Positions 54,645-64,000 of a stretch of DNA of 64,000 bases are shown here, one piece after another; position 1 is the stretch's first letter, and every line of letters starts with the position of its first letter. The position numbers were made by a program, and so were the translations under genes. Location of the stretch: contig SNAP01000002.1 in assembly GCA_022496785.1 (NCBI GenBank), forward strand, positions 1-64,000. Direction: 5' to 3'. Source of the DNA: Marinilabiliaceae bacterium JC040. GTDB lineage: Bacteria > Bacteroidota > Bacteroidia > Bacteroidales > Marinifilaceae. The notes beneath the pieces were generated by a model that saw nothing but the letters and a program-made list of their open reading frames with translations, had not been told where the DNA came from and searched no databases.

Positions 54645-57600
54645 TTAAAAATCTAATTTTATTCCAAAAGTGTAAGCTCTTGTCGGTTTACCAAAATTAC
54701 CCATAGCAAATTCTGGGTCTATTCCTTCTTTATTAAAAGCTAAAACTCCTAAATTATTTACTTGGAAAGAAAGACGAATATTTGAAATTCCTAGAGCTTT
54801 TACATTTGCCCCATGAATATTATATGAAAGAGCAATTTCTTGAAATCTTAAATGAGATGCATCTTCCCATAAATATGATAAATTATTATAATATCTATCC
54901 CATAGGTAAAATTTTGGTTCGTTATCAGAAAGAGGTAGAGGTGGAATTACAGAACCATCACTGTTTATTGCATCTTTAACAGAATTATTAACTCTTAGCT
55001 TAGACCACCAGATAGTAGGATAATTAAAAGATTGTTTTCTAAACACATGTCCAAATTTCCCAGTAACTATAAAAGATAAATTTAAATCTTTATATGAGAA
55101 ATTGTTTGTAAAAGCCATAGTGTGAGGAGCAACTCTTACTCCCATTTCCTTACAATATGTTCTTCCATCTACTGTACTAGGAAGTAATTTCCCAAAAGGT
55201 TGGAATGTTCCATTAGGTCCTTTTATTGTAGGTTGATTATCATGAACTCCAGCATATTCATATGCCCAAATTGTACTTGCATCTTTACCTTCCATATAGT
55301 AACCATTTACTAAAGCTCCTCCAGAATAATTAGTTACAAATAGTTTTAATACTTCATTTTTATTGTAAGAATATGCAAGATTGGTTTCCCAACCAATTGT
55401 ATTCAGAATTTTAGTTCTATAACCAACTTCTATTTCAATACCTTGATTTAAAATTTCAGCATTATTAAATTTTTGACTAGTTGTTCCATTAACTGAAGGC
55501 ATAGAAATATTAGCAATTAAATCCTCACCGTGTTTTCTATAGATTTCAATCTTTCCAAAAAGTTTTGATTTAAATAAAGAATAATTTACACCTAAATTAA
55601 TAGTTCCTGTTTTCTCCCATCTTAAAGTTGGATTTCCATATGAATTTATACGTGCCGAATTTTCTTCTGAATATATATCTGGAGATGAACTTAACGAAAT
55701 TAAAGGTCTAAAACCTGTAGATTTGTCAATATTTCCACTATATCCATATGAAGAGTATACTTTTAGGAAATTCACAAAATCTATTCCTTTCATAAACTTC
55801 TCATTTGTAAGATTCCAACTAGCTCCTACAGACCAAAATGGTGCATATCTAAAAGAAGGATCATCTGTAATTAAGTTAGATGCATCAGTTCTAATAGATG
55901 CAGAAAGAGAATACTTATCATTATAAGTATAAGCTCCTACTCCATACATTGATATAAATTTATCTACTCGATATGAATATGAATCCAATACACCAATACT
56001 AGTACTATTACCTCTCCAATCTCTTAATCTCAAATTTCCAGCTCCTCCAATACCATTTGGATAATATCCTTTTGAAAGAGTTTCATCATTATAACCATAG
56101 ATTCTAGGGTTACTTTTTCCTTTATATAAGAATTGAGAGATATCAAAACCAGCAGTAGCATTTAAACGATGCTTTTTTCCTATTAGTCTATTAAATCTGA
56201 CTGTATTTCTAAATGTATAATTGATATTTTCATTTGATGATTCTGATAATATATCTCCCTTAGCAACATGAGTTGTTAATACATTACCTGTTGTTCTATC
56301 CCAATCTGTATATCCATTTACAGAATTTCTAACTTCATAGCTATCTTCATGATATAGATTTCTGTTTTTTGTTGAAAATATCTCATACTGAATATTGGTA
56401 TTATAAGTTAAACCTTTAAGGATTTTAAATGTTAAACCTGCATTTATACGAGCATTTAATCTTGTCGAAGTAATATCTCGATTTCTCATTTCCCTTAGAG
56501 GATTATAAGACCAATCTCTATATGGGAATTGCTCCAAAGGTACTTGATTGAAAACAGGTAAAAAGTAATCTTTTACAATAGACGTATAAGATCCATCTGC
56601 ATTAACTAAATTCTCGTAAGGAGATAAATTTGTAATATCACCAGAACTTACACCATTATTTGTACTTTTATTATACTGGAGCATTGAGGATATTCTTAGA
56701 TCCAACCATGGAGCTAATTCATACCTTATTTTTGAATCTATTTGATATTTCTTAGAATCTGTTCCAATATAATGACTATCATTCTTATCAAAGAAAAGAT
56801 TTACAACAGCCCCCATTTTATCAGTAGCTCCAGATAAAGATAAATTATACTGCTGATATATCGGATTTTGTAATAGATACTTATATACATCATCTTTATA
56901 GTCAATAATAGATAATTGGTTTCTTATCGCATCCTTTTGACTTTCACTAATCATCCCTTTATCATACTTCCAAAGAGCTATTAAGCCTTTTGTATATTTC
57001 TTTGTTGCATCACCAAAACCTCCTGCAGGTAAGACTCCTCCCCACTTTCCATAAGCCATTTGTTCATATTGCAATTGTTCTGCAGAAGAAGCTATTGGAT
57101 TAGAATAATCTAAATCAATTCTTTCTTTTACTCTTGTAAACATATTAAGAGAGACTTTTATAGGAGACGCTTTCATTGGTTCATGAGTTGTTACAACTAT
57201 AACTCCATTAGCAGCCCTTGCTCCCCAAATTGAAGCTGCTGCTGCATCCTTCAATATAGTAACACTTTTAACGGTATTCGGATTTAATGAGTTAAAATCC
57301 CCCTCAATAGGAAAACCATCTACAACTACCAATGGTTGTGCGTTAGCATTTAAACTCGTTTTCCCTCTAATAGTGAATTCTGCTTTACCATCATCATTAA
57401 CAGTAGCTTGTATACCAGAAATAGAAGTTACTAATTTAGAACTCAAATCTATAGCAGGCTTTTCAAGATCTCTTGTCTTTACTAAATTATATGAACCAGT
57501 AGCTCTTTCTTTAGCAATTGTTTGAAACCCGGTAACAACTACTTCATCTAATTGTTCTCTATTTTCTTCTAAAACAATCTTAAGATTGTAACGCCTACCT

Positions 57601-57938
57601 ACTTTAATTGATTTATCCTTAAACCCAATTAAAGAAAATATTAAGATATCAGATTGCTTAACATTAATGGCAAATTTCCCATCAATATTTGTATAAGTAC
57701 CTCTAGTAGTACCCTTTATCGATACACTAACCCCTGGGAGAGGATTTTTATTACCATCAGAAACAGAACCTCTTACAGTAAAAATTCTATTATTAATACT
57801 TTGATTCTCAAAAGAAGAATCATTTTTCAATTCAGTAGCCCCAGCTCTATTTATGGAAATTATTCCACTAAATAAAAGACATAAGGATACAAGTAAGGTC
57901 GAGAATTTTATCTTGACCAGATTGTTAAGTTTGTTCAT
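54645..57938 (-). CDS. SusC/RagA-family TonB-dependent outer-membrane transporter
   Basis: The 1097-residue protein has a signal peptide, an N-terminal carboxypeptidase-regulatory-like domain (RGSVSDGNKNPLPGVSVSIK and GKFAINVKQSDILIFS, about 50-130), a TonB-box-like DEVVVTGFQ, a plug domain (ATVNDDGKAEFTIRGKTSLN, VVVDGFPIEGD, LKDAAAASIWGARAANGVIVV) and a 22-strand barrel ending AYTFGIKLDF. It imports a ligand captured with the SusD-like lipoprotein, driven by TonB. It begins the three-gene operon, 11 bp before the SusD-like gene. Confidence 0.95.
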   Translation of the reverse strand: MNKLNNLVKIKFSTLLVSLCLLFSGIISINRAGATELKNDSSFENQSINNRIFTVRGSVSDGNKNPLPGVSVSIKGTTRGTYTNIDGKFAINVKQSDILIFSLIGFKDKSIKVGRRYNLKIVLEENREQLDEVVVTGFQTIAKERATGSYNLVKTRDLEKPAIDLSSKLVTSISGIQATVNDDGKAEFTIRGKTSLNANAQPLVVVDGFPIEGDFNSLNPNTVKSVTILKDAAAASIWGARAANGVIVVTTHEPMKASPIKVSLNMFTRVKERIDLDYSNPIASSAEQLQYEQMAYGKWGGVLPAGGFGDATKKYTKGLIALWKYDKGMISESQKDAIRNQLSIIDYKDDVYKYLLQNPIYQQYNLSLSGATDKMGAVVNLFFDKNDSHYIGTDSKKYQIDSKIRYELAPWLDLRISSMLQYNKSTNNGVSSGDITNLSPYENLVNADGSYTSIVKDYFLPVFNQVPLEQFPYRDWSYNPLREMRNRDITSTRLNARINAGLTFKILKGLTYNTNIQYEIFSTKNRNLYHEDSYEVRNSVNGYTDWDRTTGNVLTTHVAKGDILSESSNENINYTFRNTVRFNRLIGKKHRLNATAGFDISQFLYKGKSNPRIYGYNDETLSKGYYPNGIGGAGNLRLRDWRGNSTSIGVLDSYSYRVDKFISMYGVGAYTYNDKYSLSASIRTDASNLITDDPSFRYAPFWSVGASWNLTNEKFMKGIDFVNFLKVYSSYGYSGNIDKSTGFRPLISLSSSPDIYSEENSARINSYGNPTLRWEKTGTINLGVNYSLFKSKLFGKIEIYRKHGEDLIANISMPSVNGTTSQKFNNAEILNQGIEIEVGYRTKILNTIGWETNLAYSYNKNEVLKLFVTNYSGGALVNGYYMEGKDASTIWAYEYAGVHDNQPTIKGPNGTFQPFGKLLPSTVDGRTYCKEMGVRVAPHTMAFTNNFSYKDLNLSFIVTGKFGHVFRKQSFNYPTIWWSKLRVNNSVKDAINSDGSVIPPLPLSDNEPKFYLWDRYYNNLSYLWEDASHLRFQEIALSYNIHGANVKALGISNIRLSFQVNNLGVLAFNKEGIDPEFAMGNFGKPTRAYTFGIKLDF

Positions 57939-58153
57939 TGTTAATGTAAATTGAAGTTAACATTATTTTATTATCAACAGCAATAATAAACACTATTTTA
58001 CATTTTAACAATCTTTTTTGTGTTAAAAAAAACAAAATACCAACATTTAGGGATTAATTGTTAAATTTATAACTCCATTTAGTTTTAATATATCTAAATT
58101 CGATTATCTTCTCTTTATACTCTTAATTTATTTCTCTTATACCGTTTTTTTAT

Positions 58154-58161
58154 TACTTTTG
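58154..58161 (+). promoter_or_regulatory. Likely -7 element of the thiamine operon
   Basis: TACTTTTG followed by C matches TAnnTTTGY, about 50 bp before the TPP aptamer. The -33 region has TTTC (58131-58134) at suitable distance. The remaining sequence of the 57939-58350 gap, apart from the riboswitch, is AT-rich and shows nothing else. Confidence 0.5.
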
Positions 58162-58209
58162 CGTTGAAGATTTGTAGGAAATACAAAATTTCGTTATTAA
58201 TTGTAACAA

Positions 58210-58288
58210 TCAATTAGGGGTGCCTTAATATTACAGGCTGAGATTATACCCATAACCTGATCCAGATAATGCTGGCGTAGGCTATACT
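58210..58288 (+). ncRNA. TPP riboswitch (THI element)
   Basis: The conserved blocks appear in order: aggggtgcc, aggctgagattataccc, acctgatccagataatgctggcgtagg. It binds thiamine pyrophosphate. No strong terminator with a T run follows before thiS at 58351, so control may act on translation or through a weaker structure (TGATTT/AAATCA can pair just before the thiS start). Confidence 0.96.
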
Positions 58289-58350
58289 GTATTAAAATAT
58301 AATATATTTTCCCTAACTGATTTGAATGTTTAATTTTTTAAATCATTTCA

Positions 58351-58551
58351 ATGAAAGTAATAATCAATCAAAAAGAAAAAGACATCTGCGAATCAATGAA
58401 TATTGATGAACTTATAAAAGAAGAAAGAATATCTAATTCTGGACTAGCAATAGCTGTAAATCAAAATATTATACCTAAAAATAAATGGGCATTACATTTA
58501 TTAAAAGAGAATGATAATATAATGATAATTAGAGCTAGTCACGGCGGATGA
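58351..58551 (+). CDS. thiS: Thiamine sulfur-carrier protein ThiS
   Basis: The 66-residue ubiquitin-like protein ends with the required Gly-Gly (IRASHGG). It carries sulfur, as a C-terminal thiocarboxylate, to thiazole synthase. ThiF, which adenylates it, is encoded at the far end of this operon. It is the first gene behind the TPP riboswitch. Confidence 0.95.
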   Translation: MKVIINQKEKDICESMNIDELIKEERISNSGLAIAVNQNIIPKNKWALHLLKENDNIMIIRASHGG

Positions 58552-58643
58552 GAATCTAAAAACTAATCAATATAATTATAAATAATATTAAATACATCTA
58601 TCAAACACGATAGATAATGGACATGTTTTGTCTAATTTTTTAA

Positions 58644-60424
<1,781 letters not shown>

Positions 60425-60425
<1 letters not shown>

Positions 60426-61015
60426 TGAAAATAATTGTTATATCATATCCTAATAGATATCCTAATGAAGCTTCAATAATAAATGATTTATTTAAGAATG
60501 GTTTAGACATACTACATCTACGTAAACCGTTATACTCTAAAGAAGCGATGTGTTATCTATTGGATATGATAAACATAGAATACCATAATAGAATTGTAAT
60601 ACATTCCCACTACGATTTATACCTAAACAATATCTATGATTTAAATGGAATACATCTCACAAAAGACAGTAAAAATTATATAAATAAATATATAAATACA
60701 ACTTCTAAAGTCTCTGTCTCTACGCATTCATTTGATGAAGTCCTTCTATTTAAAGATAAAACAAGATACATGTTCATAAGTCCAGTATTTGATAGTATTT
60801 CAAAGGAAAATTACAAATCAAATATTAGTATCGAAAAACTTAAAAACAATTCATATATCAATAAATTGGTTGCACTTGGGGGAATACAAAACATTAATAT
60901 AGAAAGTATAAAAAAACTTAATCTATATGGAATAGCTCTTTTAGGACATATATGGAAAAAGAATCATGAAATAGAGAATTTCAAAATAATAAAAGAAATA
61001 GTAAACTGTTTATGA
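60425..61015 (+). CDS. TenI/ThiE-like protein
   Basis: The 196-residue TIM-barrel protein resembles ThiE/TenI but is shorter and lacks the usual ThiE pyrophosphate loop. Visible family segments are DILHLRKPLYSKE, VIHSHYDLYL, VSVSTHSFDEV, FISPVFDSISKENY and ALGGIQNINI. Proteins of this type next to ThiE in Bacteroidota are probably thiazole tautomerases (TenI role), with the His of STHSFDE as a candidate catalytic residue. The start overlaps the thiC stop by 1 bp; the 3' end overlaps thiE by 4 bp. Confidence 0.78.
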
Positions 61016-61644
61016 AGATAATAGAAAAGATACAATTCATAACTCATTCTGCAAGTGAACAAGATATTTACAAGCAGACAAATGCTATGATAGAAAATGG
61101 TATTAAATGGATTCAATTTAGGATGAAAGATACCAGCTTTGAGAAGAAACTTCCTATAGCAAGAAATCTTAAAGAAATATGCTCGAAAAATAATGTAAAA
61201 TTAATAATTAATGATGACGTTGAAATAGCAAGAATTATTAAAGCTGATGGCATTCACCTAGGATTAGAAGATTGTAATCCAATAGATGCAAGAAGAATTC
61301 TTGGAGAAGATACTATTATTGGAGGAACGTGTAATACATACGAACAAATTATAAGAAGAAATGAACAAGGAGTCGATTATATTGGTTTAGGCCCTTACAA
61401 ATTCACATCTACAAAGAAGAATCTTAGCCCTATTATTAGTTTGAGTGGGTATAAAAATATACTTAAACAAATGAAAGAAAACAATATAAATATACCAATA
61501 ATTGGCATAGGTGGAATAGAAATAAACGATATATCACAAATAATTAACACAGGAGTATATGGAATAGCTCTTTCATCATTATTAATTAGAAGTAATAATT
61601 TACATAAAGATATAGAACAAATAAACAACGCTATAAATCATTAA
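61012..61644 (+). CDS. thiE: Thiamine-phosphate synthase ThiE
   Basis: The 210-residue TIM-barrel enzyme joins HMP pyrophosphate to the thiazole phosphate. It has [10 protein letters not shown], the metal/phosphate segment [48 protein letters not shown] and IPIIGIGGI with GIALSS. It follows the TenI-like gene with ATGA overlap and precedes thiG by 2 bp. It is the more complete of the two ThiE-like proteins. Confidence 0.93.
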   Translation: MKIIEKIQFITHSASEQDIYKQTNAMIENGIKWIQFRMKDTSFEKKLPIARNLKEICSKNNVKLIINDDVEIARIIKADGIHLGLEDCNPIDARRILGEDTIIGGTCNTYEQIIRRNEQGVDYIGLGPYKFTSTKKNLSPIISLSGYKNILKQMKENNINIPIIGIGGIEINDISQIINTGVYGIALSSLLIRSNNLHKDIEQINNAINH

Positions 61645-61646
61645 AA

Positions 61647-62414
61647 ATGGAAAAATTAATTATCGCAGGTCATGAATTTAATTCAAGACTTTTCACTGGA
61701 ACTGGGAAATTTAGTTCAAACGAAGAAATGGGGAAAGCTGTATTAGCTTCAGAATGTGAACTAGTAACAACTGCATTAAAACGTATTGAAATAGATAATC
61801 CAAATGATGATATGCTAGCACATTTAAAAGCACCTCACCTACAATTATTACCCAATACATCGGGAGTACGAAATGCCAAAGAAGCAGTATTTTTAGCACA
61901 AATGGCAAGAGAAGCCCTAAATACAAATTGGATCAAACTAGAAATTCATCCTGATCCTAAATATCTTCTTCCTGATCCAATAGAGACACTAAAAGCAACA
62001 GAAGAATTGGCAAAATTAGGATTTATTGTACTACCATATATTCAAGCGGATCCTGTTTTATGTAAACATCTAGAAAATGCAGGAGCTTCTACTGTTATGC
62101 CTCTTGGAGCCCCTATAGGAACAAATAAAGGATTAAAAACAAAAGAACTTCTTAGAATAATAATAGAACAATCTAATTTACCTGTTGTTGTTGATGCAGG
62201 AATTGGTACTCCTTCTCAAGCAGCAGAAGCAATGGAAATGGGTGCAGATGCAGTACTTGTAAACACAGCAATAGCAGTTGCTGATAATCCAATTCAAATG
62301 GCAGAAGCATTTAAATTAGCCGTAAGAGCAGGAAGAATGGCCTATGAAGCAAAATTAGGTGGCATAAACGATTCTGCTAATGCAACAAGTCCACTAACTT
62401 CTTTTTTAGATTAG
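61647..62414 (+). CDS. thiG: Thiazole synthase ThiG
   Basis: The 255-residue TIM-barrel enzyme builds the thiazole ring from DXP, dehydroglycine and ThiS thiocarboxylate. Family blocks are [50 protein letters not shown] (containing the Schiff-base Lys), [12 protein letters not shown] and [21 protein letters not shown]. Length is normal. It is 4 bp before thiH. Confidence 0.96.
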   Translation: MEKLIIAGHEFNSRLFTGTGKFSSNEEMGKAVLASECELVTTALKRIEIDNPNDDMLAHLKAPHLQLLPNTSGVRNAKEAVFLAQMAREALNTNWIKLEIHPDPKYLLPDPIETLKATEELAKLGFIVLPYIQADPVLCKHLENAGASTVMPLGAPIGTNKGLKTKELLRIIIEQSNLPVVVDAGIGTPSQAAEAMEMGADAVLVNTAIAVADNPIQMAEAFKLAVRAGRMAYEAKLGGINDSANATSPLTSFLD

Positions 62415-62418
62415 AATC

Positions 62419-63534
62419 ATGAAAACATTTTATAACGAAATTCAGAAATATTCTTGGGATGAAATAGGAAATGATATTTCTAATAAAACATCAAAAGATG
62501 TAGAAAATGCTCTTTCAAAAGAACATATTAATATTGAAGATTTTAAAGCTTTAATATCTCCTGCTGGTAAAGGATATTTAGAACAGATGGCTCAAAGGAG
62601 TAAAATTCTTACAGAACAACGTTTTGGTAAAACAATGCAACTATTTTTACCACTATATCTTTCTAACTACTGTTCAAATGTTTGTATTTATTGTGGATTT
62701 AATTGTAAAAATAATATTCAACGAAAAAAATTAAGCATTAAAGAAGTAAAAGAAGAATGCGAGGCTATCAAAAAACTAGGATATAAACATATCCTTTTAG
62801 TTGCTGGCGAAGCTAAAGTACACGCTGGAGTAGAATATTATGAAGAAGTAATAAATTATCTACAAGATAAATTTTCTCAAATAGCCCTTGAAGTTCAACC
62901 TTTAGACGCAGAAGAATACGCACGTCTTCAAAAAGTAGGATTAAATTATGTTTGCGTTTATCAAGAGACATATAATGAAAAAACATATCCAAAATATCAC
63001 TTGAAAGGACGAAAATCTGATTATAGATATAGACTTGAAACTGGTGACAGAATCGGTCAAGCAAACATACATAAAATGGGATTAGGTTGTTTATTAGGTC
63101 TAGAAGATTGGAGAACAGACTCTGTATATACAGCTCTTCATTTAAAATATTTAGAGAGAACCTATTGGAAAACAAAATTTACGATAGCCCTACCACGTTT
63201 ACGACCTTCAGAAAGTGGTTTTCAACCAAATAGTATTATAAATGATAAGGAACTTCTTCAATTAATATGTGCATATCGAATATTAGATCCAGAAGTAGAT
63301 ATTTCTATATCCACAAGAGAAAGTCAAGAATATAGAGATAATATATTAAAATTAGGACCTACATCATATAGTGCAGGATCATGTACTGAGCCAGGAGGAT
63401 ATGCTCACCCAAATCATGAATTAGAACAATTTGCAATAAATGATAGTAGAAGTCCTGAAGAAGTTGTAGAAATGATTAAAAACCAAGGCTACGAAGTAGT
63501 ATGGAAAGATTGGGATTCTGCAATGCAAGAATAA
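62419..63534 (+). CDS. thiH: 2-iminoacetate synthase ThiH
   Basis: The 371-residue radical-SAM enzyme cleaves tyrosine to give dehydroglycine for ThiG, which identifies this as the anaerobe-type thiazole route. The cluster motif is CSNVCIYCGF (CxxxCxxC), preceded by LFLPLYLSNY. Other family segments are LLVAGEAKVHAGVEYY and CVYQETYNEKTYPKYHLKGRKSDY. Length is normal. Confidence 0.96.
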   Translation: MKTFYNEIQKYSWDEIGNDISNKTSKDVENALSKEHINIEDFKALISPAGKGYLEQMAQRSKILTEQRFGKTMQLFLPLYLSNYCSNVCIYCGFNCKNNIQRKKLSIKEVKEECEAIKKLGYKHILLVAGEAKVHAGVEYYEEVINYLQDKFSQIALEVQPLDAEEYARLQKVGLNYVCVYQETYNEKTYPKYHLKGRKSDYRYRLETGDRIGQANIHKMGLGCLLGLEDWRTDSVYTALHLKYLERTYWKTKFTIALPRLRPSESGFQPNSIINDKELLQLICAYRILDPEVDISISTRESQEYRDNILKLGPTSYSAGSCTEPGGYAHPNHELEQFAINDSRSPEEVVEMIKNQGYEVVWKDWDSAMQE

Positions 63535-63562
63535 TCATTAATAATAAATCTTCACATATATT

Positions 63563-63599
63563 AAATACTACACGTAAATTAGATACGTGTAGTATTTTT
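63563..63599 (+). terminator. Terminator-like hairpin between thiH and thiF
   Basis: The arms aaatactacacgta (63563-63576) and tacgtgtagtattt (63584-63597) form a perfect 14-bp stem with a 7-base loop, followed by a short T run (ttttta). It falls inside a gene set that works together, so it may be a partial terminator or mark the end of the main thi transcript. Confidence 0.7.
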
Positions 63600-63613
63600 A
63601 AATCAAGAAAGGC

Positions 63614-64000
63614 ATGAATAAAGATTATAAAGAAAGGTATAATAGACAAATAATTCTAGATGACATTACTGAAACAGGCCAAATAGCACTATCAAAAGCA
63701 AAGATCTTAATAGTTGGTATGGGAGGATTAGGCTGTCCTATATCATTATATTTATCAGCAGCAGGAATAGGAGAAATTACTTTCATAGATGACGATGTAG
63801 TTTCTCTATCCAATCTTCAAAGACAAATTCTATTTAATACAAATGAAATAGGAAAACCAAAAGTAGAAATTGCATTAAACAAACTTAAAACTCTTAATCC
63901 TAATGTAAAGTTTACAGCAATTAAAGGAAGATTAAATAAATCAAATGCTGAAGGTATTATTGAAAAATATGATTACATACTAGATGCTTGTGATAATTTT
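63614..64000 (+). CDS. thiF: ThiS adenylyltransferase ThiF, cut by window edge
   Basis: The visible 129 residues start with MNKDYKERYNRQIILDDI and contain the nucleotide-binding ILIVGMGGLGCPISLYL and FIDDDVVSLSNLQRQILF, as in the ThiF/MoeB/E1 family, then LDACDNF at the edge. It activates the ThiS C-terminus for sulfur transfer. Gene context favours ThiF over MoeB. The rest, including the CxxC zinc sites, lies outside the window. Confidence 0.9.
   Translation, partial: MNKDYKERYNRQIILDDITETGQIALSKAKILIVGMGGLGCPISLYLSAAGIGEITFIDDDVVSLSNLQRQILFNTNEIGKPKVEIALNKLKTLNPNVKFTAIKGRLNKSNAEGIIEKYDYILDACDNF

Overview
The window reads as chromosomal DNA from an AT-rich member of the Bacteroidota, most likely Bacteroidales. 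Signs of this are a SusC/RagA plus SusD/RagB pair followed by a TlpA-like thioredoxin lipoprotein, many lipoproteins with short lipoboxes, BIG2/FISUMP surface protein architecture, a uridine-kinase-like protein with an N-terminal TGS region, and several upstream sequences matching the Bacteroidota -7 promoter element TAnnTTTG. No phage, plasmid or CRISPR locus is visible.

Layout. (1) 1-5100, all minus strand: an accessory, decaying stretch. Six small, mostly exported or lipoprotein genes, one with ankyrin repeats, alternate with gene remnants interrupted by stops and frameshifts. The left-edge fragment resembles the C-terminal region of Rhs-type toxins, so this looks like a worn-down polymorphic toxin/immunity locus. 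(2) 5376-13150, plus strand: a phosphate regulon (porin, pstSCAB, phoU, PhoB-like regulator, PhoR-like kinase). (3) 13404-18221: a ten-domain BIG2/FISUMP surface lipoprotein and a thioredoxin lipoprotein. (4) 18335-20964: a nitroreductase and a secreted royal-jelly-protein-like beta-propeller, divergent from an AraC regulator. (5) 21043-24880, minus: ribD-ribE-ribBA-ribH under an FMN riboswitch with a clear terminator/antiterminator. (6) 24932-34691: slipin/NfeD pair, uvrA, a uridine-kinase-like protein, a thioesterase, an OmpA-family protein, greA-HIT and a Rieske-like lipoprotein. (7) 34872-42119: purH-mreB, then mreC-mreD-mrdA-rodA, the rod-shape elongation machinery, with a terminator hairpin between mreB and mreC. 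(8) 42259-50633: guaA, typA, carbonic anhydrase, three tandem tRNA-Arg(TCT), an EamA transporter, msrA, a degenerate DEAD-box-like half protein and an MFS transporter. (9) 50657-57938, minus: an unknown lipoprotein, a probable recombinase remnant, and the TlpA-SusD-SusC operon. (10) 58154-64000, plus: a thiamine operon (thiS, thiC, tenI-like, thiE, thiG, thiH, thiF cut by the window edge) under a TPP riboswitch.

Most of the window is well-understood core metabolism. The least explained parts are the remnant array at the left edge, the GC-richer tandem motif just upstream of the Pho operon, the royal-jelly-protein/nitroreductase/AraC module and the one-domain DEAD-like protein.
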